Shown piece after piece: positions 19,787-28,884 of a stretch of DNA of 64,000 nt. This stretch comes from Telmatobacter sp. DSM 110680 (GTDB lineage Bacteria; Acidobacteriota; Terriglobia; Terriglobales; Acidobacteriaceae). Within the stretch, counting starts at the first letter, position 1. Each line of letters opens with the position of its first letter. Both the position numbers and the translations under genes were made by a program. The stretch covers positions 2,294,001 to 2,358,000 of the forward strand of contig NZ_CP121196.1 in the NCBI RefSeq assembly GCF_039994875.1, written 5' to 3'. The notes below the pieces were generated by a model. That model was given only the letters and a program-made list of their open reading frames with translations. It made no database searches and had not been told where the DNA came from.

Positions 19787-20036
19787 AAAGGGCTCGGGTA
19801 GGTAGCGACGATTATAGTGCGGGCTAGCATGGAAACGTAACTACATCAAAAGATGCATCGAATCGCGTGAGAATGCAGGTCCCTGCGCACAGGCCGTCTA
19901 TGCGTCTAGGTCATTTGAAAGTCGATGATCGTCTGGAAATATCTGCCGGTTCAAAACGCGGAAGCGTCAATTGACATCTCACAGGAAGGAAGACAATGCG
20001 GCAATAAAGGAATGATTCGGAGTCTTTGAGGAATCC

Positions 20037-20816
20037 ATGATTGGGGACCGAGCGTCTGCACGATATCCGATATATCTGATGCTGGCAATCCTGCTTTTGT
20101 GCAAGAGCGCATTCGGACAGGGGACAGTGGATCAACCAGTGACGAGCGCGCCGCCCGATGACAGCGTCAATCCTGGCCAGAGCGCACATCCCAAATTGCC
20201 AGATTTCAACGAGGACATTTATTACAAGAACCGGCTCGAGTTTTCATTGGAGACCGGATTTCTACCCATCAACATTCCATTCGTTTATAACTTCATCACC
20301 GGTGACAGCTACACGAGGAGGCCGCTGAATTACACACTCATCCCCAACGTTGCCTCTATCCGATGGGAGCTGGGCAATATTGATGGCGGCCCACGCATCC
20401 TCAGAGGTAATACCGACTTTTCTTTCAGCGGGAGTTATACGGATATAGCGCGCGGACCCGAAACCCGATATTTTGCATTTGATTTTGGGATCCGGCATAA
20501 CTTTGTGCCGCGCCGTTGGCGAGTCGCTCCTTACTTTGACATGCGCGGCGGAGTCGGCGATATCAATGCCAAGGGACCAGATGGCGTCTTGTATGCGCAG
20601 GGAGAAGACCTGACGTTCACCTACATGATGGGAGCCGGGGCCAGGTATAACTTCAATCCTAAATTCAGTCTGGCGGCCGGTGCTAACTACATGCATGTTT
20701 CGAATGCCAGCCTTTCGGCACCGAAGGTCGTGAACTATGGAATTAATGTCTGGGGTGCGATGTTCGGCTTCTATATGCGGTTGGGAAGAGCTAAACCGAG
20801 ATCGGAAGCGAAATAG
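20037..20816 (+). CDS. PagL-like outer-membrane acyloxyacyl hydrolase family protein, 259 aa
   Basis: A signal peptide (to about residue 28, ending FGQG) precedes a ~200-residue beta-barrel-like region. The family motif appears as H220-x-S222-N-A (YMHVSNAS), matching the His-Ser dyad of lipid A 3-O-deacylases. In Pseudomonas PagL a catalytic Glu follows; here the matching part reads YGINVWG, with Asn237 near that place, so catalytic activity is not assured. The chain is longer than PagL (~150-170 aa). The gene is convergent with ssb across a strong hairpin. Function in LPS remodelling is family inference. Confidence 0.75.
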   Translation: MIGDRASARYPIYLMLAILLLCKSAFGQGTVDQPVTSAPPDDSVNPGQSAHPKLPDFNEDIYYKNRLEFSLETGFLPINIPFVYNFITGDSYTRRPLNYTLIPNVASIRWELGNIDGGPRILRGNTDFSFSGSYTDIARGPETRYFAFDFGIRHNFVPRRWRVAPYFDMRGGVGDINAKGPDGVLYAQGEDLTFTYMMGAGARYNFNPKFSLAAGANYMHVSNASLSAPKVVNYGINVWGAMFGFYMRLGRAKPRSEAK

Positions 20817-20916
20817 CCAATTGAATGCTCGATTTTTTCTGCACGGGAGTTGGAGTGGACCGTGCAAAGAAACTTATGGTGCATTCGCTCCACGCATGAT
20901 CTATATATAAACCAGC

Positions 20917-20949
20917 GACCCTCCCCAACCATTTCAGTTGGGGAGGGTC
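20917..20949. terminator. Bidirectional hairpin between convergent pagL-like and ssb genes
   Basis: Perfect 13-bp inverted repeat GACCCTCCCCAAC / GTTGGGGAGGGTC with a 7-base loop, placed between two genes that converge. There is no long T run on either side, but the position and stem strength support a shared terminator. Confidence 0.8.
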
Positions 20950-20977
20950 AGAATGTAGAACTGGTTGCAGATCCATT

Positions 20978-21448
20978 CTAAAACGGTATGTCGTCGTCGG
21001 AGATTTCGGCGGATTGGCTGTAGTCGTCGTGGCCGGCCGGTGACCGTTGGTCGACATTGTTTGATGAACCGGACTGACGGCTGTAACCTCCTGACCCTGA
21101 TCCTCCGTCGTCGCGGCCTGAGAGCAGGGAGATATCGTTGACGATGATCTCGGTGCGATAGCGCTTCTGGCCGGACTCTTTGTCGTCCCAGCTGCGCGTT
21201 TGGATCTTGCCTTCGACGTAAAGCTTGGAGCCTTTTTTGACGTAGTCGCGCACGATCTCAGCGAGTCGCGTGAAAGCGACCATGTTGTGCCACTCGGTGC
21301 GTTCCTGCCAGTTGCCTTGCGCGTCTTTCTGACGGTCGCTAGTCGCGAGAGTGAAGTTGGCGACCATTGTGCCGCCGCCGGTAGAGCGAATCTCAGGATC
21401 TTTACCAACATTCCCTAAAAGGATTACTTTATTGACCGACTTTGCCAT
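20978..21448 (-). CDS. ssb: Single-stranded DNA-binding protein, 156 aa
   Basis: Starts with the classic SVNKVILLGNVGKDPEIR, followed by the OB-fold (TMVANFTLATSDR, TEWHNMVAFTRLAEI, GSKLYVEGKIQTRSW, IIVNDISLL). A Gly/Ser/Asp-rich linker follows, and the acidic tip DDDIPF binds partner proteins at replication forks and repair sites. Length is typical. It stands alone rather than between rpsF and rpsR. Confidence 0.95.
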   Translation of the reverse strand: MAKSVNKVILLGNVGKDPEIRSTGGGTMVANFTLATSDRQKDAQGNWQERTEWHNMVAFTRLAEIVRDYVKKGSKLYVEGKIQTRSWDDKESGQKRYRTEIIVNDISLLSGRDDGGSGSGGYSRQSGSSNNVDQRSPAGHDDYSQSAEISDDDIPF

Positions 21449-21735
21449 GGTGCTTGCTCCCTTTGTCCGCGGGTAATTTCAGCTGTCAAAAAAAATATAG
21501 AGCTGAGAGCATCTCTGCCCCGCCCAATGAGCCTGCCGTGGACTCCTGTCACGAATCTTCTTCAGACCTCGAAAGTATAAATGGTTCCGCCACCTCCCTG
21601 TTTTATGCGGCAGCCAATTCATTAGTAAACCCTTCTGTTCTAGAATTCTCATCGATTTCGATGTTTTTCCCCGAGATGCAGTAACTCAGTTGTGCCCTGT
21701 TCATTCCCCATCGGATTCTTTAGCATGGCTGCGAC

Positions 21736-24700
21736 ATGCAAAATCCTTCGAAAGCGTCTTCAAATCAGAATTGGTCCTCTATCGGGCTGCGCCCTCATGT
21801 GTTCTCGTTACTTGCGACATTTCTGTTTGCGCTAGGATCTTTCGCCGGCGCGCAGTCCATACCAGAGGAGGCCTACGGTCCCTACAATGTGATCGTTCTT
21901 CCGGATGGTTCCGGGCTCAGCAAGCCTCTCGCCGCTCCATCTGGTATCGATCCGCGGGCTGCGGGTTTCCTTGACCGAATGGGATTTCATGCCCCCGAGC
22001 AACGCGAGGCTCTTATTGAAGGCCGTGCCAAATGGACGCTTTCCTTCTGGTTCCACTCGGCCGAACCCGTCGTTTCGGGTACCATGCTTCTGGCCGGCAT
22101 TGGTGACCCCAATGGGGAAGACGCGCGCTTCGTCGCTATCACCGACAATCAGCTCGCTCTTTGGCTGGGCAAAGCCTTCGGCAAGCCGACTGTTGCTGAC
22201 ATGCCGCTAAGTGAGGCGACATGGCACTCGGTCATCGCCGTAAGCGACGGAGATTCGATCATCCTTTATGCAGATGGGAAGCAGGTGGTTACCGCTCCAA
22301 TCGCGCAGGGAAGCGTAGCCCCCCGCATCGAGTTCGCTCCGCAACCTGGGTCGGGCGGAAACCGGCATCACTTCGGCGGCCGGATAGCCCTTCTTAGAAT
22401 CTATCGCGAGGCGTTTTCGCCCGGTCAGGTCGCCTCAGTCTACGCGACTAAGCCCGATTTCTCTCTGCCAACATACGAAGAAGCCACTCCGCACTGGGCT
22501 GTGCAGACCCATGCTATGGCAGGCCAGACAGAGTTGCAGGATCCATCTACGCTTCCTCGCGGTAAAGGCGGAATTCAAAAGCCCTCCGCAATACCGCTGC
22601 GCCCAGCCGATCTCCACACCGAACTCACCGGCACAAACCCTTGGACGATCCGCGGAGGATGGAAACTCGCGGCCGCTCCTGAAGTCAAAGCCTCGGGGGA
22701 ACAGATCTCCAGGCTTGACTTCTCAACAGGCAACTGGATGGTTGCAACTGTTCCAGGAACCGTGCTCACCACGATGATCGATCGCGGCATCTATCCCGAT
22801 CCCGATTATGGCCTGAATAACCTTGCCATTCCCGAGCGTCTCGCGCATCAGGACTATTGGTATCGCGTCGCATTCAAAGTTCCGTCGGCTACGCAAGGCC
22901 AGCACCTTACTCTGTCCTTCGAGGGTGTGAATTACGCGGCTGAAGTCTGGTTGAACGGCAAGAAGCTTGGCGGATTTACCGGCGCATTTCTGCGTGGCAA
23001 ATTCGATGTGACCTCGCTCGTGTCCGCATCCAGCGAAAACGCACTCGCCGTGCGCGTCAGCCCTCCACCTCATCCTGGCCTGGCGCAGGAAGAGTCCATC
23101 AAAGCCGGTCCCGGCGAGAATGGCGGCGTGCAAGTCCTCGATGGACCGACCTTCTCCGCAACAGAAGGTTGGGATTGGATTCCCAGCATTCGCGATCGCA
23201 ACACCGGCATCTGGCAGGACGTGACACTGACTGCATCCGGCGCTGTTGAAGTCGGCGATCTCAATGTGATTACCACACTGCCGAAGCCGGACCGCAGCGA
23301 AGCCGACATCGAAATCGAAGTGCCGATGAACAACTCATCGAAGGGGCCGATCAATGGTGATATAACCGCAATCTTCGATAACGTCCATGTCACAAAGAAT
23401 GTAACCCTCGCACCTGGTGAAACCGTGGTGCGTCTAAAAACTGGTGAATTTCCCCAGCTCAAGGTACACGATCCACAACTTTGGTGGCCCAATGGCTACG
23501 GAAATCCTGCGTTGCACCAGTTGAACGTCCGCTTTACGACCGACGGCAAGATCAGTTCTCAGCAACAAATCAACTTCGGCATGCGCGAAGTCAGTTACGA
23601 GCTTTCGCTTTTTGACCAGACTGGCCATCTCCGCCGCGTTGAAGTCCTTCCCAGCCGTACTCACGACGCTTCACTTCCGTTGATCAACGAAACCCACGAA
23701 GGGATTCGCCAGATCGACGATAAGACGCCGAACCAAACCCCTGGCCTAGCTGACTGGATGAAGCACGCATGGGTACATTCGCTTGAAGCAGTTGCTGAAG
23801 GTTCTGCTTCTATTCGTCCCGTGGAAGGAGGATGGCCGGGTACCGATCTCGTCATCAAAGTAAACGGAGTGCGCATCGCAACGCGTGGCGGCAACTGGGG
23901 CATGGATGACAGTCGCAAGCGCGTAAGTATCGAGAACCTCGAACCATATTTTCGTCTTCATCGCGATGCGCATGTCAACATGATTCGCGACTGGATGGGC
24001 CAGAACAGCGAAGAGAATTTCTACGCACTAGCCGACAAATATGGCTTGATGGTGTGGAACGACTTCTGGGAGTCCACCCAAGGCTATAACCTCGAAGCGC
24101 AAGATCCGCAGCTCTTTCTAGAAAATGCGCGCGATTCCATACTTCACTTCCGCCATCATCCATCCATCGTCATCTGGTGTGGGCGCAACGAGGGCGTCCC
24201 GCAGCCGATCATCAATGAGGGACTCGCCAATCTCGTGCGCACGCTCGACCATACACGCTACTATACCGGCAGTTCCAACCAGGTGAATCTCCGCAACTCC
24301 GGTCCTTATCAACTTCAAACACTCGATACTTATTACCGTATTAACCGCGGATTCAGTGTCGAACTCGGCATTCCCAGTGTTCCCACGCTTGAAGGTCTCG
24401 AAGCTTTTATTCCCGAACCCGATCGCTGGCCCATCAGCGATACGTGGGCTTACCACGATTGGCATCAGCAGGGAAACGGGACCGTTGCTCCCTTCATGGA
24501 ACACATGGCAACAGAATTCGGTGCGCCTACAGGCTTCGAAGACTTTGAGCGGAAAGCTCAGATGATTGATTACGATGCTCATCGTGCAATCTTCGAAGGT
24601 TTTGCCGCGCACCTTTGGCAGCCCAACTCAGCGCGCATGATCTGGATGACGCAATCCGCATGGCCCAGCACTGAGTGGAACTTTCTTGGCCATGACTACG

Positions 24701-25341
24701 ACACTCAATCCAGCTTCTATGGAACGCAAAAGGCCTGCGAGCCGGTTCATGCTCAGCTCGACCTCACCGACACTTCGGTCGACCTCATCAACCTGAGCGA
24801 TGCGAAATCGTTCAAAGTTGAAACCCGAGTTGTCTCTCTCGATGGCAAGGTTCTCAGCGATCAGAGCAATCAGATCGAAGCTGTCTCCAATGGCCGCACC
24901 GCTGTAGGCAAGCCTGATCTCGCGAAACTCGCTGCTGGTCACACCGTTCTTATCGTGCTGAAAGTCATGGATGCGAATGATAAGCCGGTCAGCGACAACT
25001 TCTATTGGTGGGCCAAAGATGAAAGTAGTTACCGGGAGCTAAACAGCTTACCCAAAGCTCAGATCACCGTTTCCATTTCCGTCTCCTCCGATGCCGGCGA
25101 GCGCAAAGCCACAGTGAAAATTCGCAATACGAGCCCAACTCCTGCGCTTATGACCAGGCTCACACTCAAGGATGCCGCAACAGGAGAGCGCATTCTTCCC
25201 GCTTACTATAGCGAAAACTATGTTTCACTCCTGCCCGACGAAGAGCGCAGCCTGACGATCGCGTTTCCATCGGGCGGAGCTAAACCTGCAATTGGCCTGC
25301 GTGGCTGGAATCTCGAAAGCCGGACTATCGACGTGAAGTAA
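21736..25341 (+). CDS. Secreted LamG-GH2 family glycoside hydrolase, 1201 aa
   Basis: A signal peptide (hydrophobic stretch about residues 22-40, then AQS) leads into a concanavalin/LamG-like domain (about 65-245, with ALWLGK, LYADGKQVV and GRIALLRIYREAFS). A GH2 scaffold follows: jelly-roll (DYWYRVAFKVP, VNYAAEVWLNGKKLGG), immunoglobulin-like domains and a TIM barrel with NGVRIATRGGNWGMDD. Candidate catalytic residues are acid/base Glu819 (WCGRNEGVP) and nucleophile Glu927 (ATEFGAPTGF). The barrel is closest in look to exo-beta-glucosaminidase/beta-mannosidase types; the substrate is not determined. The second terminal part has two Ig-like domains. Confidence 0.85.
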   Translation: MQNPSKASSNQNWSSIGLRPHVFSLLATFLFALGSFAGAQSIPEEAYGPYNVIVLPDGSGLSKPLAAPSGIDPRAAGFLDRMGFHAPEQREALIEGRAKWTLSFWFHSAEPVVSGTMLLAGIGDPNGEDARFVAITDNQLALWLGKAFGKPTVADMPLSEATWHSVIAVSDGDSIILYADGKQVVTAPIAQGSVAPRIEFAPQPGSGGNRHHFGGRIALLRIYREAFSPGQVASVYATKPDFSLPTYEEATPHWAVQTHAMAGQTELQDPSTLPRGKGGIQKPSAIPLRPADLHTELTGTNPWTIRGGWKLAAAPEVKASGEQISRLDFSTGNWMVATVPGTVLTTMIDRGIYPDPDYGLNNLAIPERLAHQDYWYRVAFKVPSATQGQHLTLSFEGVNYAAEVWLNGKKLGGFTGAFLRGKFDVTSLVSASSENALAVRVSPPPHPGLAQEESIKAGPGENGGVQVLDGPTFSATEGWDWIPSIRDRNTGIWQDVTLTASGAVEVGDLNVITTLPKPDRSEADIEIEVPMNNSSKGPINGDITAIFDNVHVTKNVTLAPGETVVRLKTGEFPQLKVHDPQLWWPNGYGNPALHQLNVRFTTDGKISSQQQINFGMREVSYELSLFDQTGHLRRVEVLPSRTHDASLPLINETHEGIRQIDDKTPNQTPGLADWMKHAWVHSLEAVAEGSASIRPVEGGWPGTDLVIKVNGVRIATRGGNWGMDDSRKRVSIENLEPYFRLHRDAHVNMIRDWMGQNSEENFYALADKYGLMVWNDFWESTQGYNLEAQDPQLFLENARDSILHFRHHPSIVIWCGRNEGVPQPIINEGLANLVRTLDHTRYYTGSSNQVNLRNSGPYQLQTLDTYYRINRGFSVELGIPSVPTLEGLEAFIPEPDRWPISDTWAYHDWHQQGNGTVAPFMEHMATEFGAPTGFEDFERKAQMIDYDAHRAIFEGFAAHLWQPNSARMIWMTQSAWPSTEWNFLGHDYDTQSSFYGTQKACEPVHAQLDLTDTSVDLINLSDAKSFKVETRVVSLDGKVLSDQSNQIEAVSNGRTAVGKPDLAKLAAGHTVLIVLKVMDANDKPVSDNFYWWAKDESSYRELNSLPKAQITVSISVSSDAGERKATVKIRNTSPTPALMTRLTLKDAATGERILPAYYSENYVSLLPDEERSLTIAFPSGGAKPAIGLRGWNLESRTIDVK

Positions 25342-25353
25342 GGTCTGAGAACT

Positions 25354-25396
25354 CTGCAATCTGGGACGCGCCGAGAGTGCGCCCAGATTATTGCAG
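25354..25396. terminator. Hairpin between convergent GH2 and lipoprotein genes
   Basis: Inverted repeat with arms CTGCAATCTGGG and CCCAGATTATTGCAG (one small bulge) plus an inner CGC/GCG pairing, lying 13 bases after the GH2 stop and 18 bases from the convergent stop. Likely a shared terminator. Confidence 0.6.
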
Positions 25397-25413
25397 TGAC
25401 TCGCGCCTTCACC

Positions 25414-26643
25414 TCAATTCACAGGGATCAATTCTGTCCAACTCTGGCGGACAGGATCAATCAAGCCGTTGGGATCCAACGTGGGGTCGCTGTTGAGTAC
25501 TACGCTCTGCCCGTCAGAGCTGATCCAATTGTGTGTGAACTGATTGGATGTCTCGATCTTCCGGCCGGTGTTGGGATCGATGAAATCCTGGCGGTTGAGG
25601 GAGTCGCGGACCTGCATCTGCGCAGCATGGTCGATTGCGCCCTGGGTGGCACGATCCCGAGCCATTGCATTGTCGAAGCTCGATTTCTGCTGTGCCTGAA
25701 AATTCTTTCCCTGCTCGATCATGTTGTCATTGACTTCCTTGAAGTGATTCTGGATGGCCCGGAAGATGTCGTCGTTTTGCTTTTGCCAGGAGGCAAACTG
25801 CTGGCGCATTTTTTGCTGGATCTCCTGATCCCATTGACTCTCAATCTCCGGCGGTGGCAGCGGCTTGCCGATCAGCGGGTCCAACCTGCCTTGCGGAGCG
25901 CGCCGGATCGCGATACCTGGAGAACTGCAGGTATGACGCTGGACCGCTGCACGATGGAGCATCTGGTATGCCGGCATATCGATTTCGCTACAACGGATCG
26001 TGGCCCACAGAATCTCTTCCACGGGTCGACCCTTCAAGGTGTATTGGAGGCGAACGCGGGCGGCGTCGATCATCGCCTTCATGCCTTGCGGAGCCTGGGC
26101 CTGCGCCTGTTGATTCGATCTCGCGAGCCCTTCTTTCATTTCGGGTGTAAATGGGACCACGGCGATGTTCCTGGCGTCGGGCCGGAGGTTGGGAATGGCG
26201 ATATCCAATAAATACTCGGCCGCAGTATTGATTTTGACAGAGCCGCATTTTGGGTTGAGCCCGCTTGTGCTATCCGTGGACCAACCCCAGCTCGTTCCGG
26301 GGAGCTTTTCAATAGCGGTCACGCCGTCGGGTGCAAGTGCCGTAAAGGCGAGTCCGTCTGCCGGTACAAGAGTTCCGTGGCAGCCAGGGATCCGCTCCAG
26401 CATCCCCGTGAACTTCCAGCCCGCAGGAATGTGAACAGTGTAGGCAGTCATGTTCATCACGGGGTCGGTTACCGGCTTAGACACCGTAGAAGACCAGTTC
26501 TCGACGTCTGTCGTACTTTTCGGCGAGGCGGCGTCAGTTCGGCTTGCGGCGGAGGCGGCGGACCGGGACTGACTGAAGCAGCCTGTAAGGACGAGCGCGG
26601 ATAGAAAGGCGATTCTGCTGAGGACGGCGAGATGGTTTTCCAT
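25414..26643 (-). CDS. Predicted lipoprotein of unknown function, 409 aa
   Basis: The ATG at 26643 follows AAAGGAG at a good distance and opens a lipoprotein signal with the lipobox LTGC (Cys22), so the mature protein should be lipid-anchored. After a Ser/Ala-rich linker come a beta-rich region (AYTVHIPAGWKFTG, LEWGWSTD-like text) and then a long Gln-rich helical or coiled-coil region around residues 270-350 (EIESQWDQEIQQKMRQQFA). The C-terminal segment has a WISSDGQSVVLN phrase. I do not recognise a named family. It is divergent from the small membrane-protein genes at 26967. Confidence 0.75.
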   Translation of the reverse strand: MENHLAVLSRIAFLSALVLTGCFSQSRSAASAASRTDAASPKSTTDVENWSSTVSKPVTDPVMNMTAYTVHIPAGWKFTGMLERIPGCHGTLVPADGLAFTALAPDGVTAIEKLPGTSWGWSTDSTSGLNPKCGSVKINTAAEYLLDIAIPNLRPDARNIAVVPFTPEMKEGLARSNQQAQAQAPQGMKAMIDAARVRLQYTLKGRPVEEILWATIRCSEIDMPAYQMLHRAAVQRHTCSSPGIAIRRAPQGRLDPLIGKPLPPPEIESQWDQEIQQKMRQQFASWQKQNDDIFRAIQNHFKEVNDNMIEQGKNFQAQQKSSFDNAMARDRATQGAIDHAAQMQVRDSLNRQDFIDPNTGRKIETSNQFTHNWISSDGQSVVLNSDPTLDPNGLIDPVRQSWTELIPVN

Positions 26644-26966
26644 GGATGCTCCTTTGCCGGATAGTCTCCGGCACATGGGTAAGTTTTCGTTTCATCAGGT
26701 ACGCGATGAATGTAGGAAAACTGTGTCATTTGCTGGCGACCCAGCCCAAACCCCGTCCAGCTCGGTGGGCTAGGTCGTAAGTGTAAGTCTGCTGAGCACG
26801 TCTTATGTCACGAATCCGCGCTATCAGTAAGAGCCTCGAGTCCGAGTGAGTCATTTTTCTCGTTTCTGTCGCCTACCCAATACAGGCGCTCTGAGGCGCA
26901 AGTGGACTTGAGTCGGCTCGCTCGGTCGCTGAGCGCAACGGATTCGCGGATGCCTAGGAGGCAACG
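26644..26966. other. Divergent intergenic region
   Basis: About 320 bases between divergent genes. I see no ORF with coding character. It must hold promoters for both directions; the only clear signals are the ribosome sites (AAAGGAG for the lipoprotein and TAGGAGG at 26955-26961 for the 26967 gene). Confidence 0.5.
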
Positions 26967-27275
26967 ATGTTTGAAATCTTCAAAATCGTGTGGGACGTGC
27001 TTGTGCTGCGGGATGCGGCCCGCAAAGGGCAGCTGAACTGGCGCATCTGGACTATCGCGATTTGTTTTGTTCTTTTTCTTTATGGAACGGGGCTACCGGT
27101 TACGCTGCTTTACGAAAAATATCCGGGATACAAGCCTCTTTTCATCGCGACGCTCGCCTTGGACGGACTTGCCTTTGTCTGGTTCATGATCTGGGGCGTG
27201 CGTCGTTACCTGCGCCAATTGGCTACGGACAAGTCCGCTGGTGCAGGATCAGCACTGACATGTTTTGAAAGGTGA
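26967..27275 (+). CDS. Small membrane protein of unknown function, 102 aa
   Basis: Preceded by a strong TAGGAGG site 5 bases before the ATG. The protein has two hydrophobic segments (about residues 25-47 and 58-80), the second followed by a basic stretch (GVRRYLRQLATDK). No family is recognised. The next small membrane protein starts 7 bases after the stop, and the two resemble each other in their second TM ('LNFVWFI' against 'LAFVWFM'), so they may be diverged paralogues of one operon. Confidence 0.75.
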   Translation: MFEIFKIVWDVLVLRDAARKGQLNWRIWTIAICFVLFLYGTGLPVTLLYEKYPGYKPLFIATLALDGLAFVWFMIWGVRRYLRQLATDKSAGAGSALTCFER

Positions 27276-27282
27276 GCAGCTT

Positions 27283-27630
27283 ATGTGGATTCTTCTGGGA
27301 TTTGCGTTGCAGATAGTGGTGATTGTTGCGGGCGTGCGAAATGAGCAGCGCGCTGGGCTGTGGAGCTGGTCCAAGTTCGTGTTTGCGCTCGGATTCGGAG
27401 GGCTGGAGTGCGCCATTCTCATCGTGCCGGTCAGCGTGATGAACCCGGCGGCCAGCTACTTCATTCCGGTCTACGTAGCCTGCTGCGTGCTCGCCGCACT
27501 TAATTTTGTTTGGTTCATCATCGCGGCGCGACGTTGGAAATTGCCCGACGGGCGCACAAGCCTGCAGGCATACCGAGACGAAAAGCAGGCTGAGAAAGTT
27601 CAGCAGGAGAGCCAGGCAGAGCGCCGGTGA
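27283..27630 (+). CDS. Small membrane protein of unknown function, 115 aa
   Basis: The ATG at 27283 follows AAAGGTGAG; a TTG at 27265 would overlap the upstream gene and is less likely. Three hydrophobic segments are visible (about residues 2-17, 26-48 and 54-77), ending in a charged Gln/Glu/Arg-rich tail. The second and third segments resemble the pair in the upstream protein. No known family recognised. It is part of a three-gene unit with the 27695 gene. Confidence 0.75.
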   Translation: MWILLGFALQIVVIVAGVRNEQRAGLWSWSKFVFALGFGGLECAILIVPVSVMNPAASYFIPVYVACCVLAALNFVWFIIAARRWKLPDGRTSLQAYRDEKQAEKVQQESQAERR

Positions 27631-27694
27631 TGCATTTTCGCTGCGACCGACGCGTACTCATCGAAGCCAACTCCACAACAAAAGCGAGGATGCG

Positions 27695-28762
27695 ATGTCC
27701 ACTATTTCTTCACAACCGATTCAAACTGTGACGCCGAACTACAGTCTGTATGACTCGGGAGCAGTAGCCCTTGCTACTTTGTTTGGCACGCCGGTGGCGG
27801 GCGCGTCACTGATGGCTTTGAACTATCGTCGCCTTGGCAGGACAGGTATGGCGATCGTAACGCTGCTTGTGGGGCTCGCTGTTACCTCCATCGTGATCGC
27901 CTTGTCGTGGAATCTTCCGCGAGCGGTTGTCTCTCCCATTGCGCTGGTTCTGCTGATTGCCGTTCAGCAAATCGCACGGGTTGCGCAAGGCGAGGCTGTG
28001 AAAGAGCACGCCGAGAAGGGTGGCCGCCTTGGATCGAAGGGACTGGCCTTCGGATCGGGCTTGGTCTTTTTCACCGTAATCGTCGCAATGGTCTTTGCCG
28101 TCGCCTCAATCTCAGATCGTGCCGCAAATGGGTCAAAGTTGACGATCGGAGGCAAGGATGAAATCTTCTATTCCGGTTCGGCGACTAAACAAGAAGCCGA
28201 GGCGCTGGGCAGCGCTCTGAAGGAAAGCGGGTACCTGAGCGACCGCGGTGTCAGCGTCTTCCTTGCCAAGGGTAGCGAAGGCACGGTCATCTCGTATGTT
28301 GCGAAGGAAGGCTCATGGAACGACCCCTCGCTGGTTTCTTCGTTTGAAGAGATCACCGGGCAGGCGGCCCCTTCCGTGGGAGGGTTTCCAGTTCTGCTAC
28401 GAATCATTGACAAAGAGAAACAGGTAAAGTTTCAATCGATAATCGGCCGTGAAGCGTTAGAAGGTGGTGACGTCGTTTACTACTATGGCGACGTTCCGCA
28501 GACGCAGGCGCACGCGCTCGGCCTTACGTTGAAGGCTGACGATTTCTTCCAAGGAAGAGGCGCAGATGTATTTTTGTCGCGGCATAGTAACAACACAACA
28601 ATGTCGTTTGTTGTAAGAGACGGCGTATGGCAGGACCCAGCTATCGTGAAGCAGTTCGAGAAGATTGCGCGCGACGGGGCAAACTCAGTTGGCGGTCTAC
28701 CGGTCACACTGCGCCTGATGACTTCGCAACTCGATGTGAAAAAGGATGAGGTTATCCAGTGA
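27695..28762 (+). CDS. Membrane protein with a duplicated ~85-residue domain, 355 aa
   Basis: The ATG at 27695 follows AGCGAGGA. Residues 20-45, 52-72, 77-95 and 118-138 are hydrophobic, so the N-terminal third is a four-TM module. The rest is two copies of one domain, residues ~155-238 and ~258-342. Conserved between copies are the opening (DEIFYSG / GDVVYYYG), the helix (EAEALGSALK / QAHALGLTLK), the RG-V-VFL motif, the SYVAKEGSWNDP / SFVVRDGVWQDP strand, and the end (SVGGFPVLLRI / SVGGLPVTLRL). I do not recognise this domain. Probably acts with the two small membrane proteins before it. Confidence 0.8.
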   Translation: MSTISSQPIQTVTPNYSLYDSGAVALATLFGTPVAGASLMALNYRRLGRTGMAIVTLLVGLAVTSIVIALSWNLPRAVVSPIALVLLIAVQQIARVAQGEAVKEHAEKGGRLGSKGLAFGSGLVFFTVIVAMVFAVASISDRAANGSKLTIGGKDEIFYSGSATKQEAEALGSALKESGYLSDRGVSVFLAKGSEGTVISYVAKEGSWNDPSLVSSFEEITGQAAPSVGGFPVLLRIIDKEKQVKFQSIIGREALEGGDVVYYYGDVPQTQAHALGLTLKADDFFQGRGADVFLSRHSNNTTMSFVVRDGVWQDPAIVKQFEKIARDGANSVGGLPVTLRLMTSQLDVKKDEVIQ

Positions 28763-28884
28763 TCTCTGGAATTGGTTTTGGCAAGCAATTTCTTGCTGTA
28801 GTTGCCGTCATGGGATTGTGTTGATGAAACGCGGGTTTGACCGTAAACTGGCTCTTCCAGTGCAGGAGGGCTTCGCTGCGGCTC

